A DNA stretch of 53,062 nt from an uncultured Propionibacteriaceae bacterium (GCA_936924635.1 CAKZHP010000051.1:1-53062); one strand, 5' to 3'. Shown: positions 26,139 through 34,802, counted from the stretch's first letter. Translations and numbers: made by a program. The notes: generated by a model not told the origin, from the letters alone.

Positions 26139-27719
26139 ATGAACGAGCAAGCGCAGCTGACGGTGGTCGAGCTGGAGCCGGGGCTGGCATGCCTGTTCGG
26201 CGAGGCAGTCCCCGAGGGACTGGACCTGGAGAAGGCGGTGCTGCTGCCCGACTCGGTCCTGGACGAGGTCACACGCAGCCTTGCCACCGTCGCTGCCGTG
26301 GGCGACGTAGCGGCTCAGGCGAGCACGCTCGGCGCAGCGATGCAAGGTCTGGTGCGGCTGACCCCCGAGACTCTCCGGGCATTGGAGACCCTGACTCCAA
26401 TGACCAACGCGGCTGGGGCATCGCTGGGGGTGGCGACTGACGCTTCGGGAAAAATCGCCCACGTGATGCAGTACGTCGACGCTGGGCCGCTCACGTGGAG
26501 CTCGGCTGCTGCGACGATGGGTCCCTCGATCGCGATGCTGGCGATGCAGATGCAGCTGGCAGAGATCAGGGCTGTCGCCGAGGCCAACCTCCGCCTCGCC
26601 GACAAGACGCTCTCGGAGATCCGCATCGAGCGTTGGGCAGAGGTGAAGGGGTTTTACGAGGCCATGCGGCGGGCCGTCGACGAGGCTCAGCACATCGGTG
26701 GAGTCACCGACCATGTGTGGCAGAACGTGCACGGCCAGGAGGCACAGCTGGACAAGCTGCGCTCCGAGTTCTCGGCGAAGGTCGCCGCCCATGGGCAGTC
26801 GATGCTGACGCAGTCGCACGTCGAGCGCCGCGAGTACTTGGAACATCACTGCGACGCCATCATCCGCGACAGCCAGGCCCTCCTGATGGCCCAAGCCGCC
26901 TGGCTGCTATACCAGGGGATCCGAGCCGGCCACATCCATTCCTCCAGCGGGGAGGGCTCCAAGGACCGTCAGCTGATGGAGCGCATCGTGAGCGAGGCGC
27001 GAGAGGTACATGACCGGGATGTCGCGACGGTCACGCGCCTGCTGTCGGAGCTGCACCGGACGTTCTCTCTTATCGCCGAGCTCCCCGCCAGACGGACGCT
27101 GCCCTTCAGCAAGAGTCGACGGGCCGCGGCCGATGTGACGCGCATGAGCCGGCTCCTGCTCGATGAGCTCCCTTCCGCTGGCTCAGCCACCGTGTCGCCC
27201 GCCGTGCCCACGCCTGTGCTGATGGCCGTCCCGGAGGAAGCGCCGGAGCCCGCGCTGAAGCTCCTTCGGTGGCATCTGGACGCCTCGGAGCCCTTGCTCG
27301 CCCTGACCGAGTGTCGGCAGGAGGACATGCTGAAGTCGATCACGGGTGCTGCGACCACGTACCTCGTCGTCACCGATCGGCGTCTCATCGTCGCCGAGAA
27401 GAAGGAGCTACTCGAGACCGGCTTGCTCCTGCACGACATCCCACTGGCCGACGTCCGTTTCGTCCGGTTCGTGCCGCCTGCGGACGCCAAGACCAATGGT
27501 CGCCTCGACGTCATCACGGTGGGCACCAACCTCAGTTTGGGGTTCGAGCCGTGGTCTGCCGCCGGACCTGCTTCTGACGAGGTGGCTGACATCGTCCGGC
27601 TCCTCAAGAGCTTCATGAACCTTCCGCCCGCCGAGGTTCCGACCGCACCCGCCTCGGTGCGGCCTCGTCTTGAGACGTTGGAGCTGTCCGGCTCCTCGAC
27701 TCCCGCAGTGAGGTCGTGA
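26139..27719 (+). CDS. Unknown 526-aa protein with C-terminal PH-like domain
   Basis: I do not recognise the full protein. Residues 1-120 contain helical, Ala/Leu-rich sequence. About 120-340 is a long helical region with heptad-like stretches (QMQLAEIRAVAEANLRLADK, DKLRSEFSAKVAA), suggesting coiled coil. A Pro-rich hinge follows near 350-380. The C-terminal domain has YLVVTDRRLIVAEKK and DIPLADVRFVRFV, the strand pattern of bacterial PH-like (YokE/GRAM) domains. No signal peptide or clear membrane helix. The ATG has a purine-rich ribosome site (AAAGGGGGG) just upstream. It is divergent from the winged-helix gene and coupled to the following gene. A sensor or scaffold role in the adjoining defence locus is possible but unproven. 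Confidence 0.72.
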   Translation: MNEQAQLTVVELEPGLACLFGEAVPEGLDLEKAVLLPDSVLDEVTRSLATVAAVGDVAAQASTLGAAMQGLVRLTPETLRALETLTPMTNAAGASLGVATDASGKIAHVMQYVDAGPLTWSSAAATMGPSIAMLAMQMQLAEIRAVAEANLRLADKTLSEIRIERWAEVKGFYEAMRRAVDEAQHIGGVTDHVWQNVHGQEAQLDKLRSEFSAKVAAHGQSMLTQSHVERREYLEHHCDAIIRDSQALLMAQAAWLLYQGIRAGHIHSSSGEGSKDRQLMERIVSEAREVHDRDVATVTRLLSELHRTFSLIAELPARRTLPFSKSRRAAADVTRMSRLLLDELPSAGSATVSPAVPTPVLMAVPEEAPEPALKLLRWHLDASEPLLALTECRQEDMLKSITGAATTYLVVTDRRLIVAEKKELLETGLLLHDIPLADVRFVRFVPPADAKTNGRLDVITVGTNLSLGFEPWSAAGPASDEVADIVRLLKSFMNLPPAEVPTAPASVRPRLETLELSGSSTPAVRS

Positions 27720-28135
27720 TGCCCGGTCCCGCCAAGAAGCCAGCGGCCAAGAAGGGCATTGCCGCCAATCCCCTCGTGGCCAAGGTTGCAGCCGCGGCCG
27801 TCGACAGAGCCGTGGCGATTCTTGCCAACCCTCACGCTCTCGCGGGCGGTGTCAGCCACATCAAGGAGGCGGTCGGCCCTCTGAAGCCTGAGAAGCCCGA
27901 GTCGAGGATCGAACGTCAGCTGGCGACCGTCGAGCGCACACTCCGGACCCCCGTTGTCGCGACTCATGCCCAGTGCCGGGCCTGGACCACAGAAGTGACC
28001 GTCCTTCGCGCCAAGCTCGGTGTGGTCACGCACATGGTGGGGCCACAGCGAAAGAAGGGCTTGAGGGAACTGCAGGTCCGCACCGACAAGCTTCTCGGGG
28101 CAGTGAACAACTTCGACGCCGCACCGGATGAGTAG
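27719..28135 (+). CDS. Small basic protein of unknown function
   Basis: A 138-aa protein starting at the ATG at 27719, which shares one base with the preceding stop (TGATG); a GTG three bases earlier is an alternative. The N-terminus is Lys/Ala/Pro-rich (GPAKKPAAKKG), like nucleic-acid-binding tails. The rest is predicted helical (SRIERQLATVERTLRT..., ELQVRTDKLLGAVNNF), consistent with a small helical bundle. No known family is evident. It forms a two-gene unit with the PH-domain protein and ends at a small hairpin (28144-28160). Confidence 0.65.
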   Translation: MPGPAKKPAAKKGIAANPLVAKVAAAAVDRAVAILANPHALAGGVSHIKEAVGPLKPEKPESRIERQLATVERTLRTPVVATHAQCRAWTTEVTVLRAKLGVVTHMVGPQRKKGLRELQVRTDKLLGAVNNFDAAPDE

Positions 28136-28143
28136 CTCGACTT

Positions 28144-28160
28144 GAGAGCCGGAGGCTCTC
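28144..28160 (+). terminator. Short hairpin after the two-gene unit
   Basis: GAGAGCC and GGCTCTC pair perfectly around a 3-nt loop, 9 nt past the stop of the small basic protein gene. The stem is only 7 bp and has no U tract, so termination is plausible rather than certain. Confidence 0.45.
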
Positions 28161-28275
28161 GCACACGCTCGGTCAGGGGCGGGTTGTCAGAGGAAGGCGC
28201 GTCGCGCGACCCGACTGCGCTGGTCTCGATCTCACCCAGAACGAGTTCGGTCCCTGACGCGCGTTCCGCTCATCC

Positions 28276-28749
28276 TCAGCGGTACATCCCCGCCCGGAAC
28301 GCCTCGATGGCCCGTACGCACTCATCGAAGGCCTGGGGGCTGTCGAAGTTGGAGCTGGCCAGCTTGGTCGTGCCGTTGGTGTGCTTGATCACGAGCGCCG
28401 AGATGTTGTTGGACCGCGTGACGTTCAGGTCCTGGATGTCGTACGGCGCGAGCACGACGGCCTCGCGCGAGCGCTCGTTCTTCGGCATCGTCAACCGGCC
28501 GGGCTCGATCATGATGTCGCGCTGGCCGGCGCGTGCCGACAGGAGTGCCAGCACCGCGACGAAGACACCCACCAGAGCGATCGCCAGGTACAGCCAGAAC
28601 GCCTGCTCCGGCCCCAGCAGGACACGCCGACGCCGAGAGAAGTCCCAGCCGAGCACCATCCCGAGGATCCCGAAGGCGGCCACCCCAGCGCCCAGCAGCG
28701 TCCCGCCGATGATGGCCTTTCCTCGTGCCTTGTACGTGAACTGCCGCAT
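28276..28749 (-). CDS. Small membrane protein of unknown function
   Basis: 157 aa from the ATG at 28747-28749, chosen over a start 27 codons upstream because a GAGGAGA ribosome site directly precedes it. Two hydrophobic segments (GGTLLGAGVAAFGILGMVLG near 12-31 and WLYLAIALVGVFVAVLALL near 51-69) are followed by a soluble domain of alternating hydrophobic residues (IMIEPGRLTMPK, VVLAPYDIQDLNVTR, SALVIKHTNGTTKLA), similar in pattern to PH-like domains of small bacterial membrane proteins. Family not recognised. It sits in the degraded zone beside the defence island, 99 nt downstream of the next small membrane-protein gene and on the same strand. Confidence 0.68.
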   Translation of the reverse strand: MRQFTYKARGKAIIGGTLLGAGVAAFGILGMVLGWDFSRRRRVLLGPEQAFWLYLAIALVGVFVAVLALLSARAGQRDIMIEPGRLTMPKNERSREAVVLAPYDIQDLNVTRSNNISALVIKHTNGTTKLASSNFDSPQAFDECVRAIEAFRAGMYR

Positions 28750-28848
28750 GGCTCTCCTCGAAGGTTGGTTCGGTGGAGCATACGAACGGCCGGGTTCGCG
28801 CTCCGGGGCCAGCTTTCGGTCGAGCACCAACAGATCTTGCCTGCGCAG

Positions 28849-29346
28849 CTACTTCAGGACCACCAGGAACAGAACGAGCAGCACCCCGACCAGCAGGGCG
28901 ATCGCGATGCCGCCAATCGCCGCGTACAAGCCGATCCGCGTGTACACGTCCATGCGCTTCTTCAGCCCCAGCGACTCCGCCGTCTCCTCGACGAACGCCA
29001 CCATCCGCTGCGTGTCGAACGTCCAGCCCCGGTTCCCGAGCCGCCCGTCCATCCCGACGCCCAGCTCGACGTGCGTCTCCTTCGCCACGAAGCTCCCCGC
29101 CTGCAGGCTGCGCCCGTACGTCACCTCGCCTGGCCGCGCCGAGAAGTCAGTCTCGTGCAGCTTCATGAGCCGCTCGTACGTCTGCTTCCGCTCGTTCACC
29201 GAGACCCCGACACTGGCGATCTCGGTGCCGCCGTTCAGCGCTCCGGGGGCGAACCACGCCCGGTCAGCGATGTTCCAGCGCACCTCCGCACCGTCGTCCG
29301 ACGGCGTCACCAGTGCGCCCGACCCAGCGAGCCCGGCGGGAACCAC
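28849..29346 (-). CDS. Tail-anchored protein of unknown function, 5' end rebuilt by recombination
   Basis: A 165-aa frame with a single C-terminal membrane helix (GLYAAIGGIAIALLVGVLLVLFLVVLK region) and a soluble N-terminal part (AEVRWNIADRAWFAPG, TEIASVGVSVNERKQTYERLMKLHETDF). The first 14 residues after the GTG start (VPAGLAGSGALVT) look like the continuation of an ABC-permease fragment lying directly upstream, not part of this protein family. So the true start may have been lost, or the gene now begins at an internal codon such as Met62. Coding potential of the rest seems real. Function unknown; possibly itself a truncated gene. Confidence 0.55.
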   Translation of the reverse strand: MVPAGLAGSGALVTPSDDGAEVRWNIADRAWFAPGALNGGTEIASVGVSVNERKQTYERLMKLHETDFSARPGEVTYGRSLQAGSFVAKETHVELGVGMDGRLGNRGWTFDTQRMVAFVEETAESLGLKKRMDVYTRIGLYAAIGGIAIALLVGVLLVLFLVVLK

Positions 29347-29530
29347 CAGGGGTCGACCAGAACGTGCGGAACGTGCTGGCCCCGTCGATCCGCGCCGCCT
29401 CCTCCACCGCGGTGGGGATCGACTCGAAGAAGTTCTTCATGATGAACACCCCTGCCGCGTCGACGAGCAGCGGCAGCACCAGACCTGCGTACGAGTTGTA
29501 GATGCCCAGCTGGTTCACCACCAGGAACTT
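29305..29530 (-). pseudogene. Remnant of a carbohydrate ABC-transporter permease (MalG-like)
   Basis: Minus-strand translation gives KFLVVNQLGIYNSYAGL, then GVFIMKNFFESIPTAVEE and AARIDGASTFRTFW. This is the conserved cytoplasmic EAA-loop region of MalG-type permeases. After FRTFW the frame shifts, and VPAGLAGSGALVT continues in another frame as the expected proline-rich VLP..A motif region. Only about 75 of roughly 280 residues remain; both ends are missing. It lies downstream of, and on the same strand as, a broken LacI regulator, so it is the relic of a sugar-uptake operon. Confidence 0.75.
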
Positions 29531-29622
29531 GCGGGGTGAGGGCCACGCTCTGCCCGAGGCCGAGGGTGGCCGCGGCCAGCCGATGGGGATTTCTCGTGTG
29601 TTTCTCCTTGTGGTGGGGGCTG

Positions 29623-30629
29623 TCAGACCGCCGACGAGCGGTAGATGACGTCTGGTGGCAGGAGCAGGTGCTCCGGCTCTGCCTTGCCCTCGAGCTGGGC
29701 GACGAGGAGCCGCAGGCACTCCTGCGCGGCCCGGTCGAGCGGCTGACGGGCGCTGCTGAAGCCCCGGTAGCGGGCCAGCGCGGTGTCGTCGAAGCCGGCG
29801 ACCGGCGGCAACCGGCCGGCCGGTGCGCACCCGTGGGCGTCGAGCCAGGCCAGCATCGCGCCGGTGGCGAGGGAGTCGCTGGCGCAGACGACCGCGTCGG
29901 CACCGACAGCCAGCAGGCGAGCCATCGCCGCCCTGCCCTCGCCGATGTCGTCCTTCACGCGCTCCTCCCGCCGCGGGACCTCCGCCGCAAGCGTGGAGTC
30001 CCATCCAGCGCGCCGGTCACGACCGACCTCCGAGCTGTCGGGCCAGCCGATGAACGCCACCGCGGTGTAGCCCGCGTCGGTGAGCGCGCGGGTCGCGGCA
30101 GCCGTACCGGCGGCACCGTCGATGTCGACCCACGAGTGCCGCGCCTCGTCGCTCCCCCAGGGCCGGCCGAACGTGACGAAGGGCACGCCCGCGCGCATCA
30201 GCTCCTCAGGTCTCGGTCATCGGTCACCGTGTCGGTGAGCACGCACCCGTCGGCCAGGCCCCGGTGGACGAGGTCGACCAGGGTGGCCACCTCGTCGGCA
30301 GGGTCGTCCGCCGCGAACAGGGTGATCCGTGCGCTGCGCTGCCGGGCCGCCAGCACCAGGCTGTGCACGAAGGTGTCGAAGAGCGCGCCGCTGATGCCGT
30401 CCCCAGGCGAGGGCATCCGCAACGCCACCGCCCCCGCCCGACGGCCTCGGAGCATCTGGGCCGCCGCCGAGGGGCGGTAGCCGGCCTGCTCGATCACCTT
30501 CTCCACCCGACGGCGGGTGGCGGGGGTGACGCGCTCGGGGGCGTTGACCACGTTGGACACGGTCTGACGGGAGACACCCGCGGCGGCGGCGATGGTGGTC
30601 AGCGTCGCCCTGCTCGGCCGCTCCACCAT
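29623..30629 (-). pseudogene. LacI-family transcriptional regulator, frameshifted
   Basis: The N-terminal part starts at the ATG at 30627-30629 behind a GGGAGG site. It has the LacI helix-turn-helix (TLTTIAAAAGVSRQTVSNVV) and hinge (VTPATRRRVEKVIEQAGYRPSAAAQML), then runs to DDRDLRS and a stop near 30198. The rest of the ligand-binding domain (MRAGVPFVTFGRP..., CASDSLATGAMLAWL, VAGFDDTALARY) continues in another frame from the same point. Adding one base near 30200 would restore a normal regulator of about 335 aa. So it carries a single-base deletion, or the assembly has an error there. It would have controlled the divergent debranching-enzyme gene and the lost transporter. Confidence 0.85.
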
Positions 30630-30681
30630 GGTCCTCCCACCCCCTCGTGAGTTTCTCGATAAAGACCGTGGACAAGCACTC

Positions 30682-30693
30682 TTGAACGTGCAA
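30682..30693. promoter_or_regulatory. LacI-type operator candidate
   Basis: TTGAACGTGCAA is an inverted repeat with a central CG, matching itself in 5 of 6 half-site positions. That is the form of LacI/GalR-family operators. It lies between the divergent LacI-family pseudogene (start at 30629) and the debranching-enzyme gene (start at 30751). Seen by eye only. Confidence 0.45.
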
Positions 30694-30750
30694 CTGGGCA
30701 TACTGTGCTCTCAGACCTGCGCGCTGGCAACACTTCCGGGAGCCCTTCGA

Positions 30751-32616
30751 ATGACCCAGCCCTTCCTGCACGACGGCTCTGTGGCCCTGGCCGCCCCGGT
30801 CCAGGCCTGGGGCGACCACCACGGGGAGTCGAGCGGGCAGGGCGTGCGGGGCGTGTTCGTCGGCGACGAGCGCATCGCCTCCAGGCTCACCCATACGGTG
30901 GTGGGTCGCACGCTGGAGCACACGGCCACCACCGAGCCTGGTGGCGGCCGCACCACCTACCACTGGGTGGTGCGTGCGCCCGAGCTGGGGGTCGATCCCG
31001 CCGCGGTGCTGCGCGTGGAGCGGACGGCCTGCGTCGACGGGCTGGCCGAGGACCTGGTGCTGGTCACCTCCGCCACCCATGCGGTCGACCTCACCCTCCA
31101 GGTGCGGCTGCAGCCCGACGCCAGCGCCATGGAAGGGGTCAAGCAGGGCGGCCCCGACCAGCCGCTCCAGGCCGGCGGCCTCACCTGGTCCTGGCGCGAC
31201 GAGACCACCTCGGTCACGCTCGACCCCGGCACCGCACAGGTGACCGTGGAGGGCTCCGCCTTCGTGCTCACCTGGCAGGTGTCGCTTCCCGCGCGCGGCG
31301 ATGTCCGGGTCGGGTGGCGCCTCACGGCCCACGACTCCGGCGCCCCCTTCGTCGGCAGCACCGGCCCCCGCCTGCAGGCTCCGGCAGCCGCCGACCCGCG
31401 CCTGCAGCAGGTCGTGTCGGCCTCCTGGGCCGACCTGAACGCGCTCCTGCTGGCCGAACGCGTCCATCCCGAGGAGGCGTTCCTCGCGGCGGGTGCCCCC
31501 TGGTTCCTCACGCTGTTCGGTCGCGACTCCCTGCTGGCGGCACGCCTGCTCGTGCGGCACCACCCCCAGCTCGCCCGCACCACCCTCGTCACCCTCGCCC
31601 GCCGGCAGGGCGTCGCCGACAACCCGTACACCGAGGAGCAGCCGGGCAAGATCCTCCACGAGGTGCGGCGCACGGGCATCGGCGCCGACGACGCCTCGGC
31701 CGACCTGCGGCTGCCGCCGGAGTACTACGGCACCATCGACGCCACCTGCCTGTGGGTGATGCTGCTGGGCGACCTCGCCGACGCCGGCGAGGACGTCTCC
31801 GACCTCTACCCCGCCCTCGACCGGGCGCTGGGATGGATGGAGAGGCAGGTCGCCGCGGACGACCGTGGGTTCCTCGCGTACGTCGACCACCTCGGCACCG
31901 GCCTCACGAACCAGGGCTGGAAGGACTCCGGCGACTCCGTAAGCTTCGCCGACGGCCGCCAGGCCGAGGCGCCGATCGCGCTCGTGGAGGTGCAGGGGTA
32001 CGCACACGCGGCCGCCCTGGTCGGCGCACGGCTGCTGACCGCGCGCGGAGACGAGGCAGGCGCGGCCCGCTGGCGCTCGTGGGCGGCCGACCTCGCCGCC
32101 CGGTTCCGTACGGCCTTCTGGGTCGAGGACGCCGACGGGCGCTACCCCGCCCTCGCGCTGGACGGCCAGGGCGTCGCCGTCGACGGCTGCGCCTCCAACA
32201 TGGGGCACCTGCTGGGCACCGGGATCCTGTCGGCCGAGGAGACGGCCCTGGTGGTGGCGCGGCTGGTCACGCCGGAGATGTTCAGCGGGTACGGCATCCG
32301 CACGATGTCCACCCGCAACGCCGCGTACTGGCCGCTCAGCTACCACGTCGGCTCGGTCTGGAGCCACGACACCGCGATCGCCGTCGACGGCATGCTGCGC
32401 GAGGGGTACACCGCCGAGGCACGCCTGATCGCGCGCGGGCTGCTGCGTGCCGCGGAGGGGTTCGGCGGCCGGCTCCCCGAGCTCTTCGGAGGCCAGCCCG
32501 CCCCCGCCAGCGGCACCGAGGACGGCGTCTGGCCCCCGCACCCGTACCCCGCCTCCTGCCGCCCCCAGGCCTGGGCGGCGGCGTCCGTCGCGGTGCTGCT
32601 CCGCGCGCTGGGCTGA
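30751..32616 (+). CDS. Glycogen debranching enzyme-like amylo-alpha-1,6-glucosidase
   Basis: A 621-aa cytosolic enzyme of the bacterial glycogen-debranching group. The N-terminal half is a beta-rich domain (GDERIASRLTHTVVGRTLEHTATTEP, then WSWRDETTSVTLDPG). The C-terminal alpha/alpha-barrel has WFLTLFGRDSLLAARLL, PGKILHEVRRTG, TRNAAYWPLSYHVGSVWSHDTAIAVDG and GRLPELFGG, the usual GDE_C motifs. Proteins of this kind cleave alpha-1,6 linkages or act on related glycosides; the exact substrate is not established. The ATG at 30751 follows GGGAG, and the protein sequence matches the family from MTQPFLHDGSVAL onward; the frame is open further upstream but has no signals. It is divergent from the broken LacI gene. 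Confidence 0.83.
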   Translation: MTQPFLHDGSVALAAPVQAWGDHHGESSGQGVRGVFVGDERIASRLTHTVVGRTLEHTATTEPGGGRTTYHWVVRAPELGVDPAAVLRVERTACVDGLAEDLVLVTSATHAVDLTLQVRLQPDASAMEGVKQGGPDQPLQAGGLTWSWRDETTSVTLDPGTAQVTVEGSAFVLTWQVSLPARGDVRVGWRLTAHDSGAPFVGSTGPRLQAPAAADPRLQQVVSASWADLNALLLAERVHPEEAFLAAGAPWFLTLFGRDSLLAARLLVRHHPQLARTTLVTLARRQGVADNPYTEEQPGKILHEVRRTGIGADDASADLRLPPEYYGTIDATCLWVMLLGDLADAGEDVSDLYPALDRALGWMERQVAADDRGFLAYVDHLGTGLTNQGWKDSGDSVSFADGRQAEAPIALVEVQGYAHAAALVGARLLTARGDEAGAARWRSWAADLAARFRTAFWVEDADGRYPALALDGQGVAVDGCASNMGHLLGTGILSAEETALVVARLVTPEMFSGYGIRTMSTRNAAYWPLSYHVGSVWSHDTAIAVDGMLREGYTAEARLIARGLLRAAEGFGGRLPELFGGQPAPASGTEDGVWPPHPYPASCRPQAWAAASVAVLLRALG

Positions 32617-32656
32617 CCAGGACGCCCGCCCCCGGTGAGGGACCGCTGCGCGACCA

Positions 32657-32726
32657 GCATCTTCTGGCGCCTACGCGCACCGCGCGCCAGATATGGCACG
32701 TGCTGCCGCCAGCGACCAGAAGATGC
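32657..32726. repeat. Long-range inverted repeat downstream of the debranching-enzyme gene
   Basis: GCATCTTCTGG (32657-32667) and CCAGAAGATGC (32716-32726) are perfect inverted copies 48 nt apart. Smaller palindromes lie between them (TGGCGC...GCGCCA, and GCCAGATATGGC). A folded transcript would form a branched structure. It may be a terminator for the debranching-enzyme gene or a small mobile palindrome. Confidence 0.5.
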
Positions 32727-32753
32727 AGGCCCGGCGTGCTCGCGCAATGCAGC

Positions 32754-32781
32754 AGGGGCTGGGCCCGAAGGCCCAGCCCCT
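32754..32781 (-). terminator. groEL terminator hairpin
   Basis: A perfect 12-bp stem (32754-32765 with 32770-32781) closed by a CGAA tetraloop lies 31 nt past the groEL stop on the minus strand. The GNRA-like loop on the opposite strand and the strong GC stem make this a good actinomycete-type terminator, possibly bidirectional with the structure next to it. Confidence 0.78.
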
Positions 32782-32811
32782 GCCGGTGGTGCGACCGGAT
32801 CAGGACCCGGC

Positions 32812-34410
32812 TCAGTGCTTGTGGTCGTCCTCGTCGTCCTCGGGCTTGTCGACGATCAGCGTCTCCGTGGTGAGGAGCAGCGCCGCGATCGAGGCCGCGT
32901 TGGTGAGGGCGGAGCGGGTGACCTTGACCGGGTCGATGACGCCGGCCTCGATGAGGTTGACGTACTCACCGGTCGCCGCGTTGTAGCCGCTGCCCGGCTC
33001 CTGCGACTGCACCTTGTTGACGATCACGTACCCCGGCTCGCCGCCGTTCTCGGCGATCCAGCGCAGCGGCTCGACGACCGCCTTGGCGACGATCTGCACA
33101 CCGGTCTTCTCGTCACCCGTGAGGCCCAGGCCGTCGGAGAGCACGGACGCGGCGTGGACGAGGGCCGAGCCGCCACCGGCGACGATGCCCTCCTCGATCG
33201 CAGCGCGGGTCGCGGACACGGCGTCCTCGATCCGGTGCTTCTTCTCCTTGAGCTCGACCTCGGTGGCCGCGCCGACCTTGATGACGCAGACGCCGCCGGC
33301 CAGCTTGGCCACGCGCTCCTGCAGCTTCTCGCGGTCCCAGTCGGAGTCGGTGCGCTCGACCTCGGCGCGCAGCTGCGCGACGCGGCCCTCGACCTCGGAG
33401 GCCTCACCGGCGCCGTCGACGATCGTCGTGCTGTCCTTCGTCACGACGACGCGGCGAGCGCGGCCCAGCACCTCCAGGCCGACCTGGTCGAGCTTGAGCC
33501 CGACCTCGGGAGCGACGACCTGGCCACCGGTGAGGATCGCGATGTCCTCCAGCATGGCCTTGCGACGGTCGCCGAACGCGGGCGCCTTGACCGCGCACGA
33601 GGTGAACGTGCCACGGATCTTGTTGACGACCAGCGTCGAGAGCGCCTCGCCGTCGACGTCCTCGGCCACGATGAACAGCGTGCCCTTGGCGCCGATCACC
33701 TTCTCCAGCACCGGCAGCAGGTCGTTCATCGAGCTGATCTTGCCGGAGTGGATGAGGATGTACGGGTCGTCGAGGACCGTCTCCATCCGCTCCGCGTCGG
33801 TCACGAAGTACGGCGACAGGTAGCCCTTGTCGAACTGCATGCCCTCGGTGAACTCGAGCTCGGTGCCGAAGGTCTGCGACTCGTCGACGGTGATGACGCC
33901 GTCCTTGCCGACCTTGTCGAACGCCTCGGCGATGAACTCGCCGATCTGCTCGTCACGGGCGGAGATCGTCGCCACGCTGGCCATGTCGGCCGTGGAGTCG
34001 ACGTCGCGCGCCATCTCGTGCAGCTTGCCCGAGACGGCCTCGACGGCCTTCTCGATGCCGCGCTTGAGACCGACCGGGTTGGCACCGGACGCGACGGCCC
34101 GCAGGCCCTCGTGCACGAGCGCCTGGGCGAGCACGGTCGCGGTGGTGGTGCCGTCACCGGCGACGTCGTTCGTCTTGGTGGCGACCTCCTTGGCGAGCTG
34201 GGCGCCGAGGTTCTCGTACGGGTCGGTGAGCTCGACCTCCTTGGCGACGGTGACACCGTCGTTGGTGATGGTCGGGGCGCCCCACTTCTTGTCGAGGACG
34301 ACGTAGCGCCCCTTCGGGCCCAGCGTGACCTTCACGGTGTTCGCGAGCGTGTCGACGCCGCGCTCCAGGGAGCGACGGGCCTCCTCGTCGAACTGAAGGA
34401 TCTTCGGCAT
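32812..34410 (-). CDS. groEL: Chaperonin GroEL (GroEL1 type)
   Basis: The 60-kDa chaperonin subunit, 532 aa; it forms the tetradecameric folding chamber with GroES. Intact ATPase signature NDVAGDGTTT (81-90), family segments GVTVAKEVEL and AAIEEGIVAGGGSAL, and YNAATGEYVNLIEAGVIDPVKV with the catalytic Asp near the C-terminus. The tail ends DDEDDHKH: acidic and His-containing, not the Gly-Met repeat of the general housekeeping GroEL2. Together with its place after groES, this indicates the GroEL1 paralogue of actinomycetes. The ATG is 8 nt after the groES stop. Regulated by the CIRCE elements upstream of groES. Confidence 0.97.
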   Translation of the reverse strand: MPKILQFDEEARRSLERGVDTLANTVKVTLGPKGRYVVLDKKWGAPTITNDGVTVAKEVELTDPYENLGAQLAKEVATKTNDVAGDGTTTATVLAQALVHEGLRAVASGANPVGLKRGIEKAVEAVSGKLHEMARDVDSTADMASVATISARDEQIGEFIAEAFDKVGKDGVITVDESQTFGTELEFTEGMQFDKGYLSPYFVTDAERMETVLDDPYILIHSGKISSMNDLLPVLEKVIGAKGTLFIVAEDVDGEALSTLVVNKIRGTFTSCAVKAPAFGDRRKAMLEDIAILTGGQVVAPEVGLKLDQVGLEVLGRARRVVVTKDSTTIVDGAGEASEVEGRVAQLRAEVERTDSDWDREKLQERVAKLAGGVCVIKVGAATEVELKEKKHRIEDAVSATRAAIEEGIVAGGGSALVHAASVLSDGLGLTGDEKTGVQIVAKAVVEPLRWIAENGGEPGYVIVNKVQSQEPGSGYNAATGEYVNLIEAGVIDPVKVTRSALTNAASIAALLLTTETLIVDKPEDDEDDHKH

Positions 34411-34418
34411 CTCAGTCC

Positions 34419-34715
34419 TTACTTGTTGACGACGGCGAGGATGTCGCGCGCGTTGAGCAGCAGGTACTCGGTGTTGTCGTACTTCACCTCGGTGCCGCCG
34501 TACTTGGAGAAGATGACGACGTCACCCTCGGAGACATCCAGGGGGATCCGCTTGCCGGAGTCGTCGACGCGGCCGGGGCCGGTCGCCACGACCTTGCCCT
34601 CCTGCGGCTTCTCCTTGGCGGTGTCCGGGATGACCAGGCCGGAAGCAGTGGTCTGCTCGGCCTCGAGCGGCTGGACGAGGACGCGGTCCTCGAGCGGCTT
34701 GATCGTGGCTGCCAC
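34419..34715 (-). CDS. groES: Co-chaperonin GroES
   Basis: The 10-kDa heptameric lid of the GroEL chamber, 98 aa from a GTG at 34713-34715 (MAATIKPLEDRVLV). That start is preferred over a GTG 18 nt upstream because AAAGGGG precedes it at proper distance and it gives the normal GroES N-terminus. The mobile-loop region EAEQTTASGLVIPD and the GPGRVDDSGKRIPLDV and VIFSKYGGTEVKYDNTEYL segments are complete. First gene of the heat-shock operon; its leader of about 110 nt contains a CIRCE element. Confidence 0.97.
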   Translation of the reverse strand: MAATIKPLEDRVLVQPLEAEQTTASGLVIPDTAKEKPQEGKVVATGPGRVDDSGKRIPLDVSEGDVVIFSKYGGTEVKYDNTEYLLLNARDILAVVNK

Positions 34716-34802
34716 GTCAAGTGCCCCTTTCACTGTTCGTGCGACCCAGTTGGGTCACCGGAGTCTGGGTGCCGGGGCGCCGTCGCGGTGCCGCCCCGAG
34801 CG

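Noticed and set aside
30198..30629. A short intact LacI-type repressor lacking the effector domain
   Set aside because: The remaining effector domain follows in another frame without a gap, so a frameshift is a simpler reading than two genes.
9024..30750. Integrative element with att sites, tRNA and integrase
   Set aside because: I found no integrase, transposase, tRNA end or flanking direct repeats, so insertion is argued from synteny and gene scars only.
32657..32726. Integron attC site
   Set aside because: Inverted repeats are present but the R/L core boxes (GTTRRRY-type) and an integrase are missing.
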